Source: an uncultured Lachnospiraceae bacterium (GTDB lineage Bacteria > Bacillota > Clostridia > Lachnospirales > Lachnospiraceae). Taken from it: a stretch of 17,812 bases of DNA. The DNA is taken from contig CAKSBI010000041.1 of NCBI GenBank assembly GCA_934437985.1, forward strand, positions 1 through 17,812, in the 5' to 3' direction. The position numbers and the translations under genes were made by a program. Numbering within the stretch: position 1 is the stretch's first letter; every line of letters begins with the position of its first letter. The notes below the pieces were generated by a model. The model did not search any database and was not told where the DNA came from. It worked only from the letters and a program-made list of their open reading frames with translations. Shown here in pieces: positions 1 to 8,600 of this stretch.

Positions 1-228
1 CTCTGTAACAGGTTCTGTTGTCGGCTCTGCGCTTGGCTTTACAGTAGGCTTTGTAACAGGTTCTGCCGTTGGCTCTGCACTTGGCTTTGCTGTAGGCACT
101 GTAGCAGGTTCTGCCGTTGGCTCTGCGATCGGCTTTGCTGTAGGCTCTGTAGCAGGTTCTGCCGTCGGCTCTGCGGTTGGTTTTGCTGTAGGCTCTGTAA
201 CAGGTTCTGCCGTTGGCTCTGCGCTTGA
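1..228 (-). repeat. 48-bp tandem repeat encoding 16-residue Pro/Thr/Glu units
   Basis: Near-identical 48-bp units begin at 13, 61, 109 and 157, with a partial unit at 205. Each starts ttctg(c/t)(c/t)gt and ends gtaacagg or gtagcagg, and the array continues off the left edge. On the coding (minus) strand one unit reads approximately PTAKPTAEPTAEPATE. Differences between copies are mostly synonymous or conservative, as expected of a recently expanded, length-variable array in a surface-protein stalk. Confidence 0.9.
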
Positions 229-1527
229 TTCCGGTGTTTCTGTCTTCTTACTGGTTATACCATCTGTACACAGATAATATACATATCCCATTTCATTATC
301 TGTTATCTTTGCGTATACAACATTTTTGTCTGATTCAAGTATAATCTTTCCGACATATGTTTCCCAGGTTGTAACCGCAGCCAGTTGTTCTTCGGTCATA
401 ACCTCTGTGCTTCCATTAGTAACAATAATATACTCAACAGTACTATTCTCAATATTACTTACAATCTCAACGCTAGGTTCAGGAAGCTCATACAGTCCAA
501 ATGTAATAATGTTAAGAAGTCTGTCCCATATTGTTACCTCATTAAGTATTATCTTTCCTGCTTCTCCTTCAGCAAGTGGAGCTTTTGTTGGCTCAGCTGT
601 TGAAGATGGCGTCTTTGTTGCAGGAGCTTCTGTTTGTGGTGCAGCCGTAGGAGCTTTCGTTACATCAGGTTCCTTAGTTACCGGAATTGCTGATGGCTCC
701 ACAGTTGACCCCGTAGCCGGTGTTGCCGTCGGTTCTGATGCAGGCTTCGATGTTGGCTTTACTGTTGGCACAGCCGTTGGTTCAGCTGTAAGCTCAGGCG
801 TTGGCTTTACTGTTGGTTCCGCCGTTGGTTCAGCTGTAGTCTTCGACGTTGGCTTAACTGTAGGCTCTACAGTTGGCTTCAATGTTGGTTTAACTGTAGG
901 CTTTGCCGTTGGCTCTACAGTTGGCTTCAATGTTGGTTTTACTGTAGGTTCTGCCGTTGGCTCTGTAGTAGGCTCAGGTGTCGGCTTTACCGTTGGTTCT
1001 GCTGTTGGCTCTATTGTCGGTTCGCTCGTAGTTTCTGCTGTTGGGGCAGCATCTGTTGATCCTGGTACAGTAGTTATATTTGATTCTGAATTGCCTGATG
1101 GTACAGTTGTATTGTTAACCGTATTGGCAGTATCAGGAATGTTTGTCTGCAGTGGTGTTGTTATATTATCAGGTATGCCGGTATCTGTGATATGGCTGAC
1201 TGCTTTCTTTACTGTAACTTTACATGAAAGCTTTTTACCTGTTTTTTTAAGCCGGGCGGTAACTTTTGCAGTTCCTTTTTTCCTGGCTTTTACTACTCCG
1301 TTCTTTTTTACTGTTGCTACTTTCTTTCTGGATGATTTCCATACAATCTTACCCTTATAGTTACGCACTTTAAGCTTGTATTTTTTTCCAATGCTTAAAG
1401 TGAGCTTTGTCTTGTTAAGCTTAGGTTTTTTTGCAGCTAAAGTATCTTCAGCCGGTATATTCACATTACCTATAACCATGGCTAAACATAATACTATAGA
1501 TAAAATAGATTTTTTTAGTCTTTTCAT
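1..1527 (-). CDS. Secreted Ig-like / Pro-Thr-repeat surface protein (partial, C-terminus off left edge)
   Basis: The minus-strand frame is open from an ATG at 1527 to the window edge (509 codons). The ATG follows a strong ribosome site (GAGGGGG). Residues 1-32 form a signal peptide: MKRLKKS, then a hydrophobic core, ending near TLAA. Residues about 36-108 are a Lys-rich bacterial Ig-like group 2 (BIG2) domain with the typical ending GTAKVTA...CKVTV. A linker leads to a Pro/Thr-rich stretch (about 161-318) of four-residue xPTx units. Residues about 319-430 are a globular module (WDRLLNIITFGLYE... WETYVGK... VVYAKITDNE) that resembles an Ig-like module I recall from Lachnospiraceae surface proteins, where it reads WxxFLNxITFGLFF and VYAKLTDNAGN. 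From about 435 a second PT stretch begins as a regular 16-residue repeat. The protein is probably exported and displayed on the wall, with the PT blocks as stalks. The anchor and any catalytic domain lie outside the window. The gene begins 52 bp after the folD stop with no visible terminator between them. The exact function is unknown. Confidence 0.9.
   Translation of the reverse strand, partial: MKRLKKSILSIVLCLAMVIGNVNIPAEDTLAAKKPKLNKTKLTLSIGKKYKLKVRNYKGKIVWKSSRKKVATVKKNGVVKARKKGTAKVTARLKKTGKKLSCKVTVKKAVSHITDTGIPDNITTPLQTNIPDTANTVNNTTVPSGNSESNITTVPGSTDAAPTAETTSEPTIEPTAEPTVKPTPEPTTEPTAEPTVKPTLKPTVEPTAKPTVKPTLKPTVEPTVKPTSKTTAEPTAEPTVKPTPELTAEPTAVPTVKPTSKPASEPTATPATGSTVEPSAIPVTKEPDVTKAPTAAPQTEAPATKTPSSTAEPTKAPLAEGEAGKIILNEVTIWDRLLNIITFGLYELPEPSVEIVSNIENSTVEYIIVTNGSTEVMTEEQLAAVTTWETYVGKIILESDKNVVYAKITDNEMGYVYYLCTDGITSKKTETPESSAEPTAEPVTEPTAKPTAEPTAEPATEPTAKPIAEPTAEPATVPTAKPSAEPTAEPVTKPTVKPSAEPTTEPVTE
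733..1035 (-). repeat. Degenerate 12-bp repeats encoding xPTx units
   Basis: This is an imperfect 12-bp periodicity (variants of gttggctttact and gccgttggctct). It encodes alternating EPTx and KPTx four-residue units in the first Pro/Thr stalk of the surface protein. It is more divergent than the 48-bp array at the left edge and has no single higher-order unit throughout, so it looks like an older array of the same kind. The repeats also keep the opposite strand open over a long distance, which explains a spurious Val/Gly-rich plus-strand frame here. Confidence 0.8.
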
Positions 1528-1579
1528 ACTTAAAATACCCCCTCTGAATTGTTGAACGTACAGCACTTCATAAATTATA

Positions 1580-2413
1580 TTATTCAACTGAGCTTATGCA
1601 GTTATTCATAAGCATGGCAATAGTCATTGGTCCTACTCCGCCGGGAACAGGAGTTATTGCGGAGCATACCGGTTCAACATCATCAAAGTCAACATCTCCA
1701 CATAGTCCTGTCTCAAGTCTGTGGATTCCGACATCAATAACAACTGCACCTTCCTTTACATATTCGCGTGTAATCATTTTTGGTTTTCCGATTGCTACTA
1801 TAAGTATATCAGCACGTTTACATACATCTTTTAAATTCCGGGTTCTTGAATGGCATATTGTTACTGTTGCATTTTCACGCAGCATAAGTAATGCCATTGG
1901 TTTTCCTACAATGTTACTTCTTCCGATAATGACACACTCTTTACCCTCAATACCAATATCAGAACGCTTTAATAATTGGATAATTCCTGCAGGAGTACAT
2001 GAAACAAATCCCTTTTGTCCAATGCTTAGTGCTCCTACACTCTGTGGATGGAATCCGTCAACATCCTTTAACGGTGATATTGTTTTGATTATCAGATCCT
2101 CATCGATATGGGCCGGTAATGGGAGCTGGACAAGTATACCATTGACATCCGCCCTGTCATTAAGTTCCTCTATGAGTTTGATAAGCTCTTCCTGTGTTGT
2201 ATTCTCCTCAAGCTCGTATGCTATGGAATTAATACCTGTATATTCACAGGCTTTTTTCTTATTGCCAACATAAACAGACGATGCAGGGTCATTACCAACC
2301 TGTATAACCGCAAGTGTCACATCTATACCATTTTCTTTAAGCTTTGCTGCTTTTTCCTTTAATTCATCCTTTATCATTGCAGATATCTTCCTGCCGTCAA
2401 TTAACTGTGCCAT
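1580..2413 (-). CDS. folD: Bifunctional methylene-THF dehydrogenase / methenyl-THF cyclohydrolase
   Basis: This cytoplasmic enzyme interconverts 5,10-methylene-THF, 5,10-methenyl-THF and 10-formyl-THF using NAD(P). It is 277 residues, a normal FolD length. Catalytic features are in place: Tyr48 and Lys52 in YVGNKKKA, Gln96 in GILVQLPLPAH, Asp119 in DVDGFHP, the Rossmann motif GRSNIVGKP (164-172) and the C-terminal signature PGGVGPMT (257-264). I chose the ATG at 2413 because GGAGG lies 7 bases upstream. An in-frame ATG 15 codons earlier has no such site and would add a non-conserved tail. The GH30 gene ends 60 bp upstream on the same strand and the repeat-protein gene starts 52 bp downstream, so read-through across all three is possible. 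Its pathway partner fhs is also in this window. Confidence 0.97.
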   Translation of the reverse strand: MAQLIDGRKISAMIKDELKEKAAKLKENGIDVTLAVIQVGNDPASSVYVGNKKKACEYTGINSIAYELEENTTQEELIKLIEELNDRADVNGILVQLPLPAHIDEDLIIKTISPLKDVDGFHPQSVGALSIGQKGFVSCTPAGIIQLLKRSDIGIEGKECVIIGRSNIVGKPMALLMLRENATVTICHSRTRNLKDVCKRADILIVAIGKPKMITREYVKEGAVVIDVGIHRLETGLCGDVDFDDVEPVCSAITPVPGGVGPMTIAMLMNNCISSVE

Positions 2414-2473
2414 TATAAAACCTCCATTATTATATATAATTTTAATTGTAAAACACATATTACCGGATATATT

Positions 2474-3985
2474 TTATTTATTAAGGACTACTGTGATCAC
2501 ACTGTGTGCAGGTATTTCAAAGCAGTTATTATTATCAGGCATACCGGCATCCTCATAGAACTTTTCAGTCTTATCTTTTGCGGAATAATCAGTAAGCATT
2601 ACTTTACCTGATGAATACTCATAGTCCCCTAACTGGAATTGAAGCATCTTACTCTCGTCAAGGTCATTGATCGCAACCATAACCAGGGTATTATTATCAG
2701 GTGATACAAAAGCTGAACATGACAGGCTGTCAGTATCAAGCGAATCACCTGTATCATAATTAACCTTTGTCCCTACTCTGACATAATCAGGAAGAATGTA
2801 TTCTGAAAAATGTCTCATTGAGTAATACTTTTCTCCTATATTATATCCATGATAATGATCAAATTCTTCGTCTGTATGTCCTGAATCCATACCGATAAGG
2901 GCATCAACCTCACGGTCGATCTTGCCAAGCCAGACTCCTCCCCAGAATATATAGCTGTTAAGATCCTCGTATAATAATGCATTCTGGATAATCTGGGCTG
3001 TCTGCATGAAATCACCAAGGTAATACTCAGTCATCCACTTTGCCTTGTCCGGATATTCCATCTTAAGACCCATGAAATGGCTGTTAAATGAACGTGGCTT
3101 TTCAGCTTCACCGCCGACATAAAGATGATGGCATATTCCATATACGGTTTCAGGTCTTGTATCCATGATCTCATTCATCATCAACGAGATATCACCTTCA
3201 TCACACGACATGGTTTCAGGACCTAACATTTTTGGTGGATTATCTAACTTATTCACCGCATCATATACGGCAAGAAATGCCTTTGGGTATGAAGCACCTT
3301 TTTTTGTCTCATCAAAATCAAATGTACAGCTCTCATATGAAGCCACATAATCAGGTTCATTCTGAATACTGAGGTAATCTATTGGAACACCATTATCACG
3401 GTATGCCTGTACAAGCTCTGCCCAGTATCTGCCATAATCATCGTAAACAACATTGCCATCCTCATCCTTTGCAAGTGTGCCTGTACCGTAAAGACTCTCG
3501 CTGTCCTTTAAATATAAAGCTGGTGACCATGAACTCATAAGAACTTTTGGTTCAATGCCATCTTCTTCAAGACGCTTTTTAGCTGCATCATAAAAGTCTT
3601 TTTCAATCTTAGGGTCAAATCCCTCTTCTTCATTATAACCATAACTATTCTTAAACCTTAAAATGCTCAGGTGCGCATCTTTGAAAAGGAGGTCATATAC
3701 CTCTTCTTTATACTGTGTATAATACGTCATATAGTTATAATATGTATATCCTGCCCCAAAGCCATCAATCGTCTGGTGCCTGTCACTGTTAGTTATATCT
3801 ATCTGTACAGCACCGTCAACCGGTACCTTATATCCTTTCGGTACCGGGGTATTCCCTGGTTTTTCTGAAACCGATGAAGCAGTATCGTCAGCAGCCTTAT
3901 CCGAGCCTCTGCCACATCCTGTAAATACAAATAACAAAAGAACCATTACAAGTATGACATTATATCTGAATATCTTATTACCCAT
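2474..3985 (-). CDS. GH30-family glycoside hydrolase, lipoprotein (xylanase-like)
   Basis: This is a 503-residue secreted lipoprotein. Residues 1-24 are a lipoprotein signal ending in the lipobox VFTGC, with Cys24 the lipidation site. A short Ser/Asp-rich tether follows, then the catalytic barrel. GH30 features are TIDGFGAGYTYY (72-83), SSWSPALYLK (151-160), the acid/base IQNEPD (Glu210) and the nucleophile WMTEYY (Glu320). The C-terminal ~100 residues (AFVSPDNNTLVMVAIND... IPAHSVITVVL) are the side beta-domain normal for GH30. By family this should cleave beta-linked plant cell-wall polysaccharide such as glucuronoxylan outside the membrane. The subfamily, and so the exact substrate, cannot be fixed by eye. 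The start ATG at 3985 follows AGAGGCGGAG. The gene has its own strong promoter facing pyrB. Confidence 0.88.
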   Translation of the reverse strand: MGNKIFRYNVILVMVLLLFVFTGCGRGSDKAADDTASSVSEKPGNTPVPKGYKVPVDGAVQIDITNSDRHQTIDGFGAGYTYYNYMTYYTQYKEEVYDLLFKDAHLSILRFKNSYGYNEEEGFDPKIEKDFYDAAKKRLEEDGIEPKVLMSSWSPALYLKDSESLYGTGTLAKDEDGNVVYDDYGRYWAELVQAYRDNGVPIDYLSIQNEPDYVASYESCTFDFDETKKGASYPKAFLAVYDAVNKLDNPPKMLGPETMSCDEGDISLMMNEIMDTRPETVYGICHHLYVGGEAEKPRSFNSHFMGLKMEYPDKAKWMTEYYLGDFMQTAQIIQNALLYEDLNSYIFWGGVWLGKIDREVDALIGMDSGHTDEEFDHYHGYNIGEKYYSMRHFSEYILPDYVRVGTKVNYDTGDSLDTDSLSCSAFVSPDNNTLVMVAINDLDESKMLQFQLGDYEYSSGKVMLTDYSAKDKTEKFYEDAGMPDNNNCFEIPAHSVITVVLNK

Positions 3986-4032
3986 AGTACTCCGCCTCTT
4001 TAGATTGCATTTTTAAATTATATTGATAAAAA

Positions 4033-4044
4033 ATATACGTATAT
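4033..4044. promoter_or_regulatory. 12-bp palindrome in the GH30 5' leader (possible operator)
   Basis: ATATACGTATAT is a perfect 12-bp palindrome, and its half ATATACG recurs at 4052-4058. It would lie about 30-40 bases downstream of the inferred GH30 transcription start, where a repressor could block elongation. The surroundings are very AT-rich, so chance is a real alternative. No regulator gene is nearby. Confidence 0.25.
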
Positions 4045-4079
4045 ATCAAGCATATACGAAAAATTGAAAATATAAAATT

Positions 4080-4108
4080 ATTATACATTTAATACGTAAC
4101 TATTACAA
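4080..4108 (-). promoter_or_regulatory. Promoter of the GH30 gene
   Basis: Reading the minus strand, TTGTAA (4103-4108) and a perfect TATAAT (4080-4085) are separated by 17 bases, matching a vegetative sigma-A promoter. Transcription would start near 4073, leaving a leader of about 88 nt before the GH30 ATG. Confidence 0.65.
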
Positions 4109-4111
4109 GTA

Positions 4112-4140
4112 TTGATTATTGTTAAGTGATATTGTATCAT
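4112..4140 (+). promoter_or_regulatory. Promoter of pyrBI
   Basis: TTGATT (4112-4117) and TATCAT (4135-4140) are separated by 17 bases. Transcription would start near 4147, about 32 nt before the pyrB ATG. That leaves no room for a PyrR-type attenuator, so regulation would have to act at initiation or on the short leader. Confidence 0.55.
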
Positions 4141-4149
4141 TTATAAAAA

Positions 4150-4163
4150 TGCGTAATAACGCA
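4150..4163 (+). promoter_or_regulatory. Small hairpin in the pyrB leader, next to the ribosome site
   Basis: TGCGT and ACGCA (5-bp perfect arms, AATA loop) sit right after the inferred transcription start and one base before the TAAGGAG ribosome site. It could protect the 5' end of the mRNA or affect ribosome access. It is too small to be a terminator. Confidence 0.3.
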
Positions 4164-4178
4164 GTAAGGAGTCGTGAT

Positions 4179-5114
4179 ATGAAGCATATTATAAGTCCGT
4201 TGGACCTGAGTATTACAGAGCTTGATGATATACTGTCACTTGCAGGACGGATCTACAGGAATCCGGAGAAGTATTCAAAAGTATGTGACGGAAAAAAGCT
4301 TGCCACTTTATTTTATGAACCGAGTACAAGAACACGCCTTAGTTTCGAAGCTGCTATGATGAATCTTGGCGGTAATGTCCTCGGTTTTTCTTCTGCCAAT
4401 TCAAGTTCGGTTTCAAAAGGTGAGAGTATAGCTGATACGATAAGGGTTATATCATATTATGCCGATATATGTGCAATGCGCCATCCAAAGGAGGGTGCCC
4501 CGCTTGTTGCCTCAATGTATTCAGGGATACCTATAATCAATGCCGGTGACGGCGGTCATAACCACCCTACCCAGACATTAACAGACCTTCTGACGATCAA
4601 AGAGCTTAAGGGTGACCTTAACAACCTGACGATCGGTGTATGTGGGGATCTGAAATTCGGTCGGACGGTTCACTCACTGATCAATGCCATGGTACGTTAC
4701 CAAGGCATAAAATTTATTATGATATCACCTGATGAGCTTAAGATACCTGAATATCTGCGCAATGAGACACTGGATGCCAATAATATACCATATGTGGAAA
4801 CTAATGTCCTCGAGGATGTCCTTCCTGAGCTTGATGTATTATATATGACCAGGGTACAGAGAGAACGATTCTTTAATGAGGAGGATTACATTCGTCTGAA
4901 GGACAGCTTTATTCTTGATAACAACAAAATGAATTATGCCAATAAGGACATGCTTATACTCCATCCGCTGCCCCGTGTTAATGAGATTGCAACAGAAGTT
5001 GATGACGATCCTCGTGCGGTATATTTCAAACAGGCACAGTATGGTGTATATCTTAGAATGGCACTTATCATGACATTACTTGATATCACTGAACCAGATG
5101 ATAAGGAGGTATAA
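4179..5114 (+). CDS. pyrB: Aspartate carbamoyltransferase catalytic subunit
   Basis: PyrB condenses carbamoyl phosphate with aspartate to give carbamoyl aspartate, the committed step of pyrimidine synthesis, in the cytoplasm. It is 311 residues, normal for the family. Carbamoyl-phosphate-binding STRTR is at 49-53, the SKGES loop with catalytic Lys80 at 79-83, and the [12 protein letters not shown] block at 121-132. Further on are the aspartate-site MTRVQRERF and LHPLPRV motifs. The ATG at 4179 is preceded by TAAGGAG at good spacing. An upstream in-frame TTG at 4119 lies inside the promoter and would add 20 non-conserved residues. One base separates its stop from the pyrI ATG, so the two are translationally coupled and probably made in stoichiometric amounts. 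Confidence 0.97.
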   Translation: MKHIISPLDLSITELDDILSLAGRIYRNPEKYSKVCDGKKLATLFYEPSTRTRLSFEAAMMNLGGNVLGFSSANSSSVSKGESIADTIRVISYYADICAMRHPKEGAPLVASMYSGIPIINAGDGGHNHPTQTLTDLLTIKELKGDLNNLTIGVCGDLKFGRTVHSLINAMVRYQGIKFIMISPDELKIPEYLRNETLDANNIPYVETNVLEDVLPELDVLYMTRVQRERFFNEEDYIRLKDSFILDNNKMNYANKDMLILHPLPRVNEIATEVDDDPRAVYFKQAQYGVYLRMALIMTLLDITEPDDKEV

Positions 5115-5115
5115 T

Positions 5116-5544
5116 ATGTTAAATATTGGTGGATTACATCAGGGTGTGGTAATTGACCACATCAAAGCCGGTGGCGCAATGCAGATATACAATTATCTTA
5201 ACCTTGAAAAGACAGACTCAAGTGTTGCGATAATTAAAAATGCAAAAAGCAGTAAAATGGGAAAAAAAGATATTATAAAAATTGAGGGGCTGATAACAAT
5301 TGACCTGAATCTCCTTGCAGTACTTGATGATAATATTACATTAAATTTTATAGAAAATGATCAGATTGTAAGAAAAAGCCATCCAGTACTTCCTGAAAAG
5401 GTTACTAACATATTCAAATGTAAGAATCCAAGATGTGTAACCTCTGCCGATACGGAGCGTGGATTGCCTCATATATTCAAGTTAACAGATTCTGTTAACA
5501 GAGTTTACAGATGTGTATACTGTGAACAGAAGTTTAAAAAGTAA
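5116..5544 (+). CDS. pyrI: Aspartate carbamoyltransferase regulatory subunit
   Basis: PyrI binds nucleotide effectors and assembles with PyrB trimers into the allosteric holoenzyme. It is 142 residues. The N-terminal allosteric domain shows the conserved G-x-V-I-D-H-I-x-A-G-x-A start (10-21). The C-terminal zinc domain has four cysteines at 102, 107, 133 and 136 (CKNPRC and CVYC), the spacing used to bind structural zinc and contact PyrB. The ATG at 5116 has a strong AAGGAGGT site that overlaps the end of pyrB. The start 12 codons upstream would overlap pyrB without a ribosome site. A hairpin follows the stop by about 20 bases. Confidence 0.97.
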   Translation: MLNIGGLHQGVVIDHIKAGGAMQIYNYLNLEKTDSSVAIIKNAKSSKMGKKDIIKIEGLITIDLNLLAVLDDNITLNFIENDQIVRKSHPVLPEKVTNIFKCKNPRCVTSADTERGLPHIFKLTDSVNRVYRCVYCEQKFKK

Positions 5545-5563
5545 ATATATTAAATGATATATT

Positions 5564-5605
5564 ATCAGATTAAGACGCAGTGCAAAATCTGCGTCTTAAT
5601 CTGAT
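5564..5605. terminator. Hairpin between convergent pyrI and the beta-helix gene (likely bidirectional terminator)
   Basis: Arms 5564-5580 and 5589-5605 are perfectly complementary over 17 bp (ATCAGATTAAGACGCAG and its complement) around an 8-base loop. It lies between two converging genes. Neither flank has a clean run of T; both are merely AU-rich, so it is not a textbook intrinsic terminator. It could instead stabilise the 3' ends of both transcripts. Confidence 0.7.
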
Positions 5606-5637
5606 TAAAATAATGTTGTTCATTGTATATAAAAAAA

Positions 5638-8600
5638 CTATCTTGTTGTAACCTTATACTTTTTACTCCATTCCGAGTAATATCTTTGTTTTCCTACTGT
5701 CTTATAAGTACGGATAGTTATATAGTATTTTTTCTTAGCCTGTAATCCCATAAGCTTTTTACTATTCTTATTACCCTTATTTACAGTCACAAGCTTATTA
5801 CCCTTTTTAAACCTGCTGTCGACAGAATATCTGATCTGATATCCGTCAGTCTGTGACATTCTCTTCTTCCATTTTATCACAGCGCTCTTTTTAGCTGCCC
5901 TGAGCCTGGTAATATTCGTGCCCTTTGGTGCAATCTGGAAACTCAATTCCGCATTTCCCGAATATCTGCTTCCATTTAATACAACCTCAATCTTATAGCT
6001 TCCGACATCCTTCATTCCATCAGGCATTTTCACTATATAATCAGTATTCTCAATTAAGGCATTACTATCACTGTCTGTTAAAATTACAGATGGTGTCTGC
6101 TTTTTACCGTTAAATGTATACCGGGTTTTGTTCAGCTTTATCACTGATACCTTAGCAATCCTTCGTGAATCTGTAACCGTCTTACATTTTATACAGGATG
6201 TGGTAATCATTCCATCATTATCTGTAGAAGCTTTCTGTACATTAACTACAGGACTGTGTCCTGTTGCTGCTATGCCGGCACCCACAGACAACTTTTTACC
6301 ACAATCTTTGCAGTAAGTATCACCTGTATATCCTTCTGTCTCACATGCAGCCTCCCTGCTATCCCTCAGCTCCTTATTAACATGCATACACACATCATTG
6401 CCCGGAGTTGAGCTTGGTGTTGAGCTTGGAGCTGCACTTGGAGTAGAACCTGGCGTACTGCCCGGTGTTGAAGTCGGCGTACTGCTCGGTGCTGCACTAG
6501 GTACACTGCCCGGTGTTGAACTTGGTTTGGCACTTGGTCCACCATCATCAGGACCACCGCCTTTTCCCGGTCTGGATGCCTCTGTTGTATTGCCATATGC
6601 ACCCATATTAACTCTGTTACCGTTTGGTAACGGCTCATTAATAAAACTGTCTGATACATCTCCTGCATCAATACAAGGACTTGTAACTGTATCATATACC
6701 CATGCTGTGCCATTCCATCTTCCACCTGTAGACATTAAGTGGAAGTCTCCGGCTGATGCATCTGCAAAATATGGATTCTTAACTATACATCCTGTGCCAT
6801 AACTATACGTCACATTATTGCTGTCATTATTATACAGACAGGAATATGTTATGTTCTGTGCAATCCCCGGAATCTGATCAGCTTTTGGCTCAGTACCGAA
6901 TGTCTTCACATTGCCTGCAATGATACCGTTCTTAATTACAGGGAGCACCTGGCCTCCGTAATATATGCCTGCTGCACATCCTGCAACTGTCATGTGGTCA
7001 AATATATACTGCTTTCCTGCCAGATCCGCACTATCCTCATCACAGCTGTTAATATATGTAGATATACCGGTTCCATTAGTGAAGTTATAAACCCTGCAGT
7101 TAGATACCTTAATCAATTCTACATCGTCAGGATAATAATATGTCCATATATAAAAGCCGCAGTCATCGCTTTCTCCATTATCACCTCTACCCTTGATCGT
7201 AACATTATTAATATCAATACAGCTTACCATCGACCATTCTGAATCATTACCTCTGATATTGACTTCTATACCCCTTTCAACATCATTCATCTGGCAATCC
7301 TTCATATACAGTGTTACCGGGAGTTCCTCCGGTACTTCACCATCCGTCTCAACAAGGCTGGCGAAGATTGTTATCTTTTTATCGAATGTACAATTTTCTA
7401 ATACAGTCTCTGCACTGCTGTCAGCGTAATTATCCTTTGTCCATCCGGCGTTAACTCTGATATACTCTGGAAAATAACCATTGGTACCCACAAAATGAAT
7501 AGGCTTGTCACTTGTTCCTCTGGCAATAAGTTTGCCTGTTGATTCTACGGTAATATCATCTGTCATATAACATGTTGCACCAGGCGCTATAGTCACCTTT
7601 CTTGAATAGTCAATGCAAACATGATGCATACGGTATGCGAGTCCACCGATTACACCCAGATAGCCTGTATTCCCACTTATATACTCAGGCTGTTTGGGGG
7701 TTGATCTGACTATCTCTGCATATTTTCCAACATCCGAGCCATAATTGCATGTATTCGGTGCATATGTTTTCGTTGTATCTGCGTTCACATTAGCGCCAAT
7801 ATTAATCTTCAATGGTGCATATCTGTTGGCGTTGTCCCCGGTAATATCCGAATTACCATTAAATGTATTGCCTTCAACTTCATAAGTGGCACAGCCGCCT
7901 CTCAGCCAGCATGCCGGGGCATCCAGTTCGTTTCCTGTTGTGTTGTAAAAAGTATTATTCATGACAATGGCATTAGCTGACCATTCAATATAACCCATTC
8001 CTTCTGAAATAGTATTATTAAAATACCCATTTGATTCAAAAGTATTATCTTCTATCAGACATGAAAAATTCTCAGGATATATATATTCAGTTCCTACAGA
8101 TTCTAATGCGCGGCCCATTCCCCTGAATATAGAGCCGGTAACTTCTATGTCAGTATTCCTATCTATAGCACCACAATATATGGCGGCACTTCCATCAACT
8201 AAAGCTTTTCCGGCATCCTGCCTGGAACTAACAACATCAGAAGCATCAAATACACAGTTCGACACCTTAAGCTTAAAGCTGCGGTCTGTCTGGTCTGATG
8301 TTCCATCAATAGACAATATTCCTTCTGCGGAAGACGTCCACTCCCCACCATTAATAAACTGACAATACTCAAAAATTCCACCACCGCAGGTCTGTTGGGT
8401 ATCCTCATCAATATCAGTATCAAATATAATACTTCCCCAGTCAGTGTCATTGGTATCCTGTTTAAAAATGATTGGCTCTGTTTCAGTGCCTTTTGCTGTA
8501 ACAGTTCCATTCATAACCCTTAATGAAGAAGCTGATTTCACTTCTGTCGTATCAATAGTACCATGGGCTGTATTGCCCTGACCAAAGCATATAACAGTTC

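Noticed and set aside
1..228. CRISPR array
   Set aside because: The repeats are directly adjacent without unique spacers, keep an open reading frame and encode PT-rich units, so this is a coding tandem repeat.
326..1360. Long plus-strand frame with Val/Gly/Ser repeats (VGSAVGF...)
   Set aside because: It is the antisense of the in-frame PT-repeat coding region. The minus strand carries a signal peptide, Ig-like domains and a ribosome site; the plus frame has none of these, and its repeats mirror the PT codons.
1596..2273. Plus-strand frame opposite folD
   Set aside because: It is antisense to a complete FolD with all catalytic motifs; it has no family match by eye and no ribosome site.
2414..2473. 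TATAAT-like sequence just upstream of folD
   Set aside because: It is only a few bases from the ribosome site, so transcription would start on or after it, and no -35 box lies at proper spacing. folD is more likely read from upstream.
6366..6725. Minus-strand Gln/Val-rich frame inside the beta-helix gene
   Set aside because: It is a frame-shifted reading of the Ser/Thr/Pro linker repeats, wholly inside a convincing gene on the same strand.
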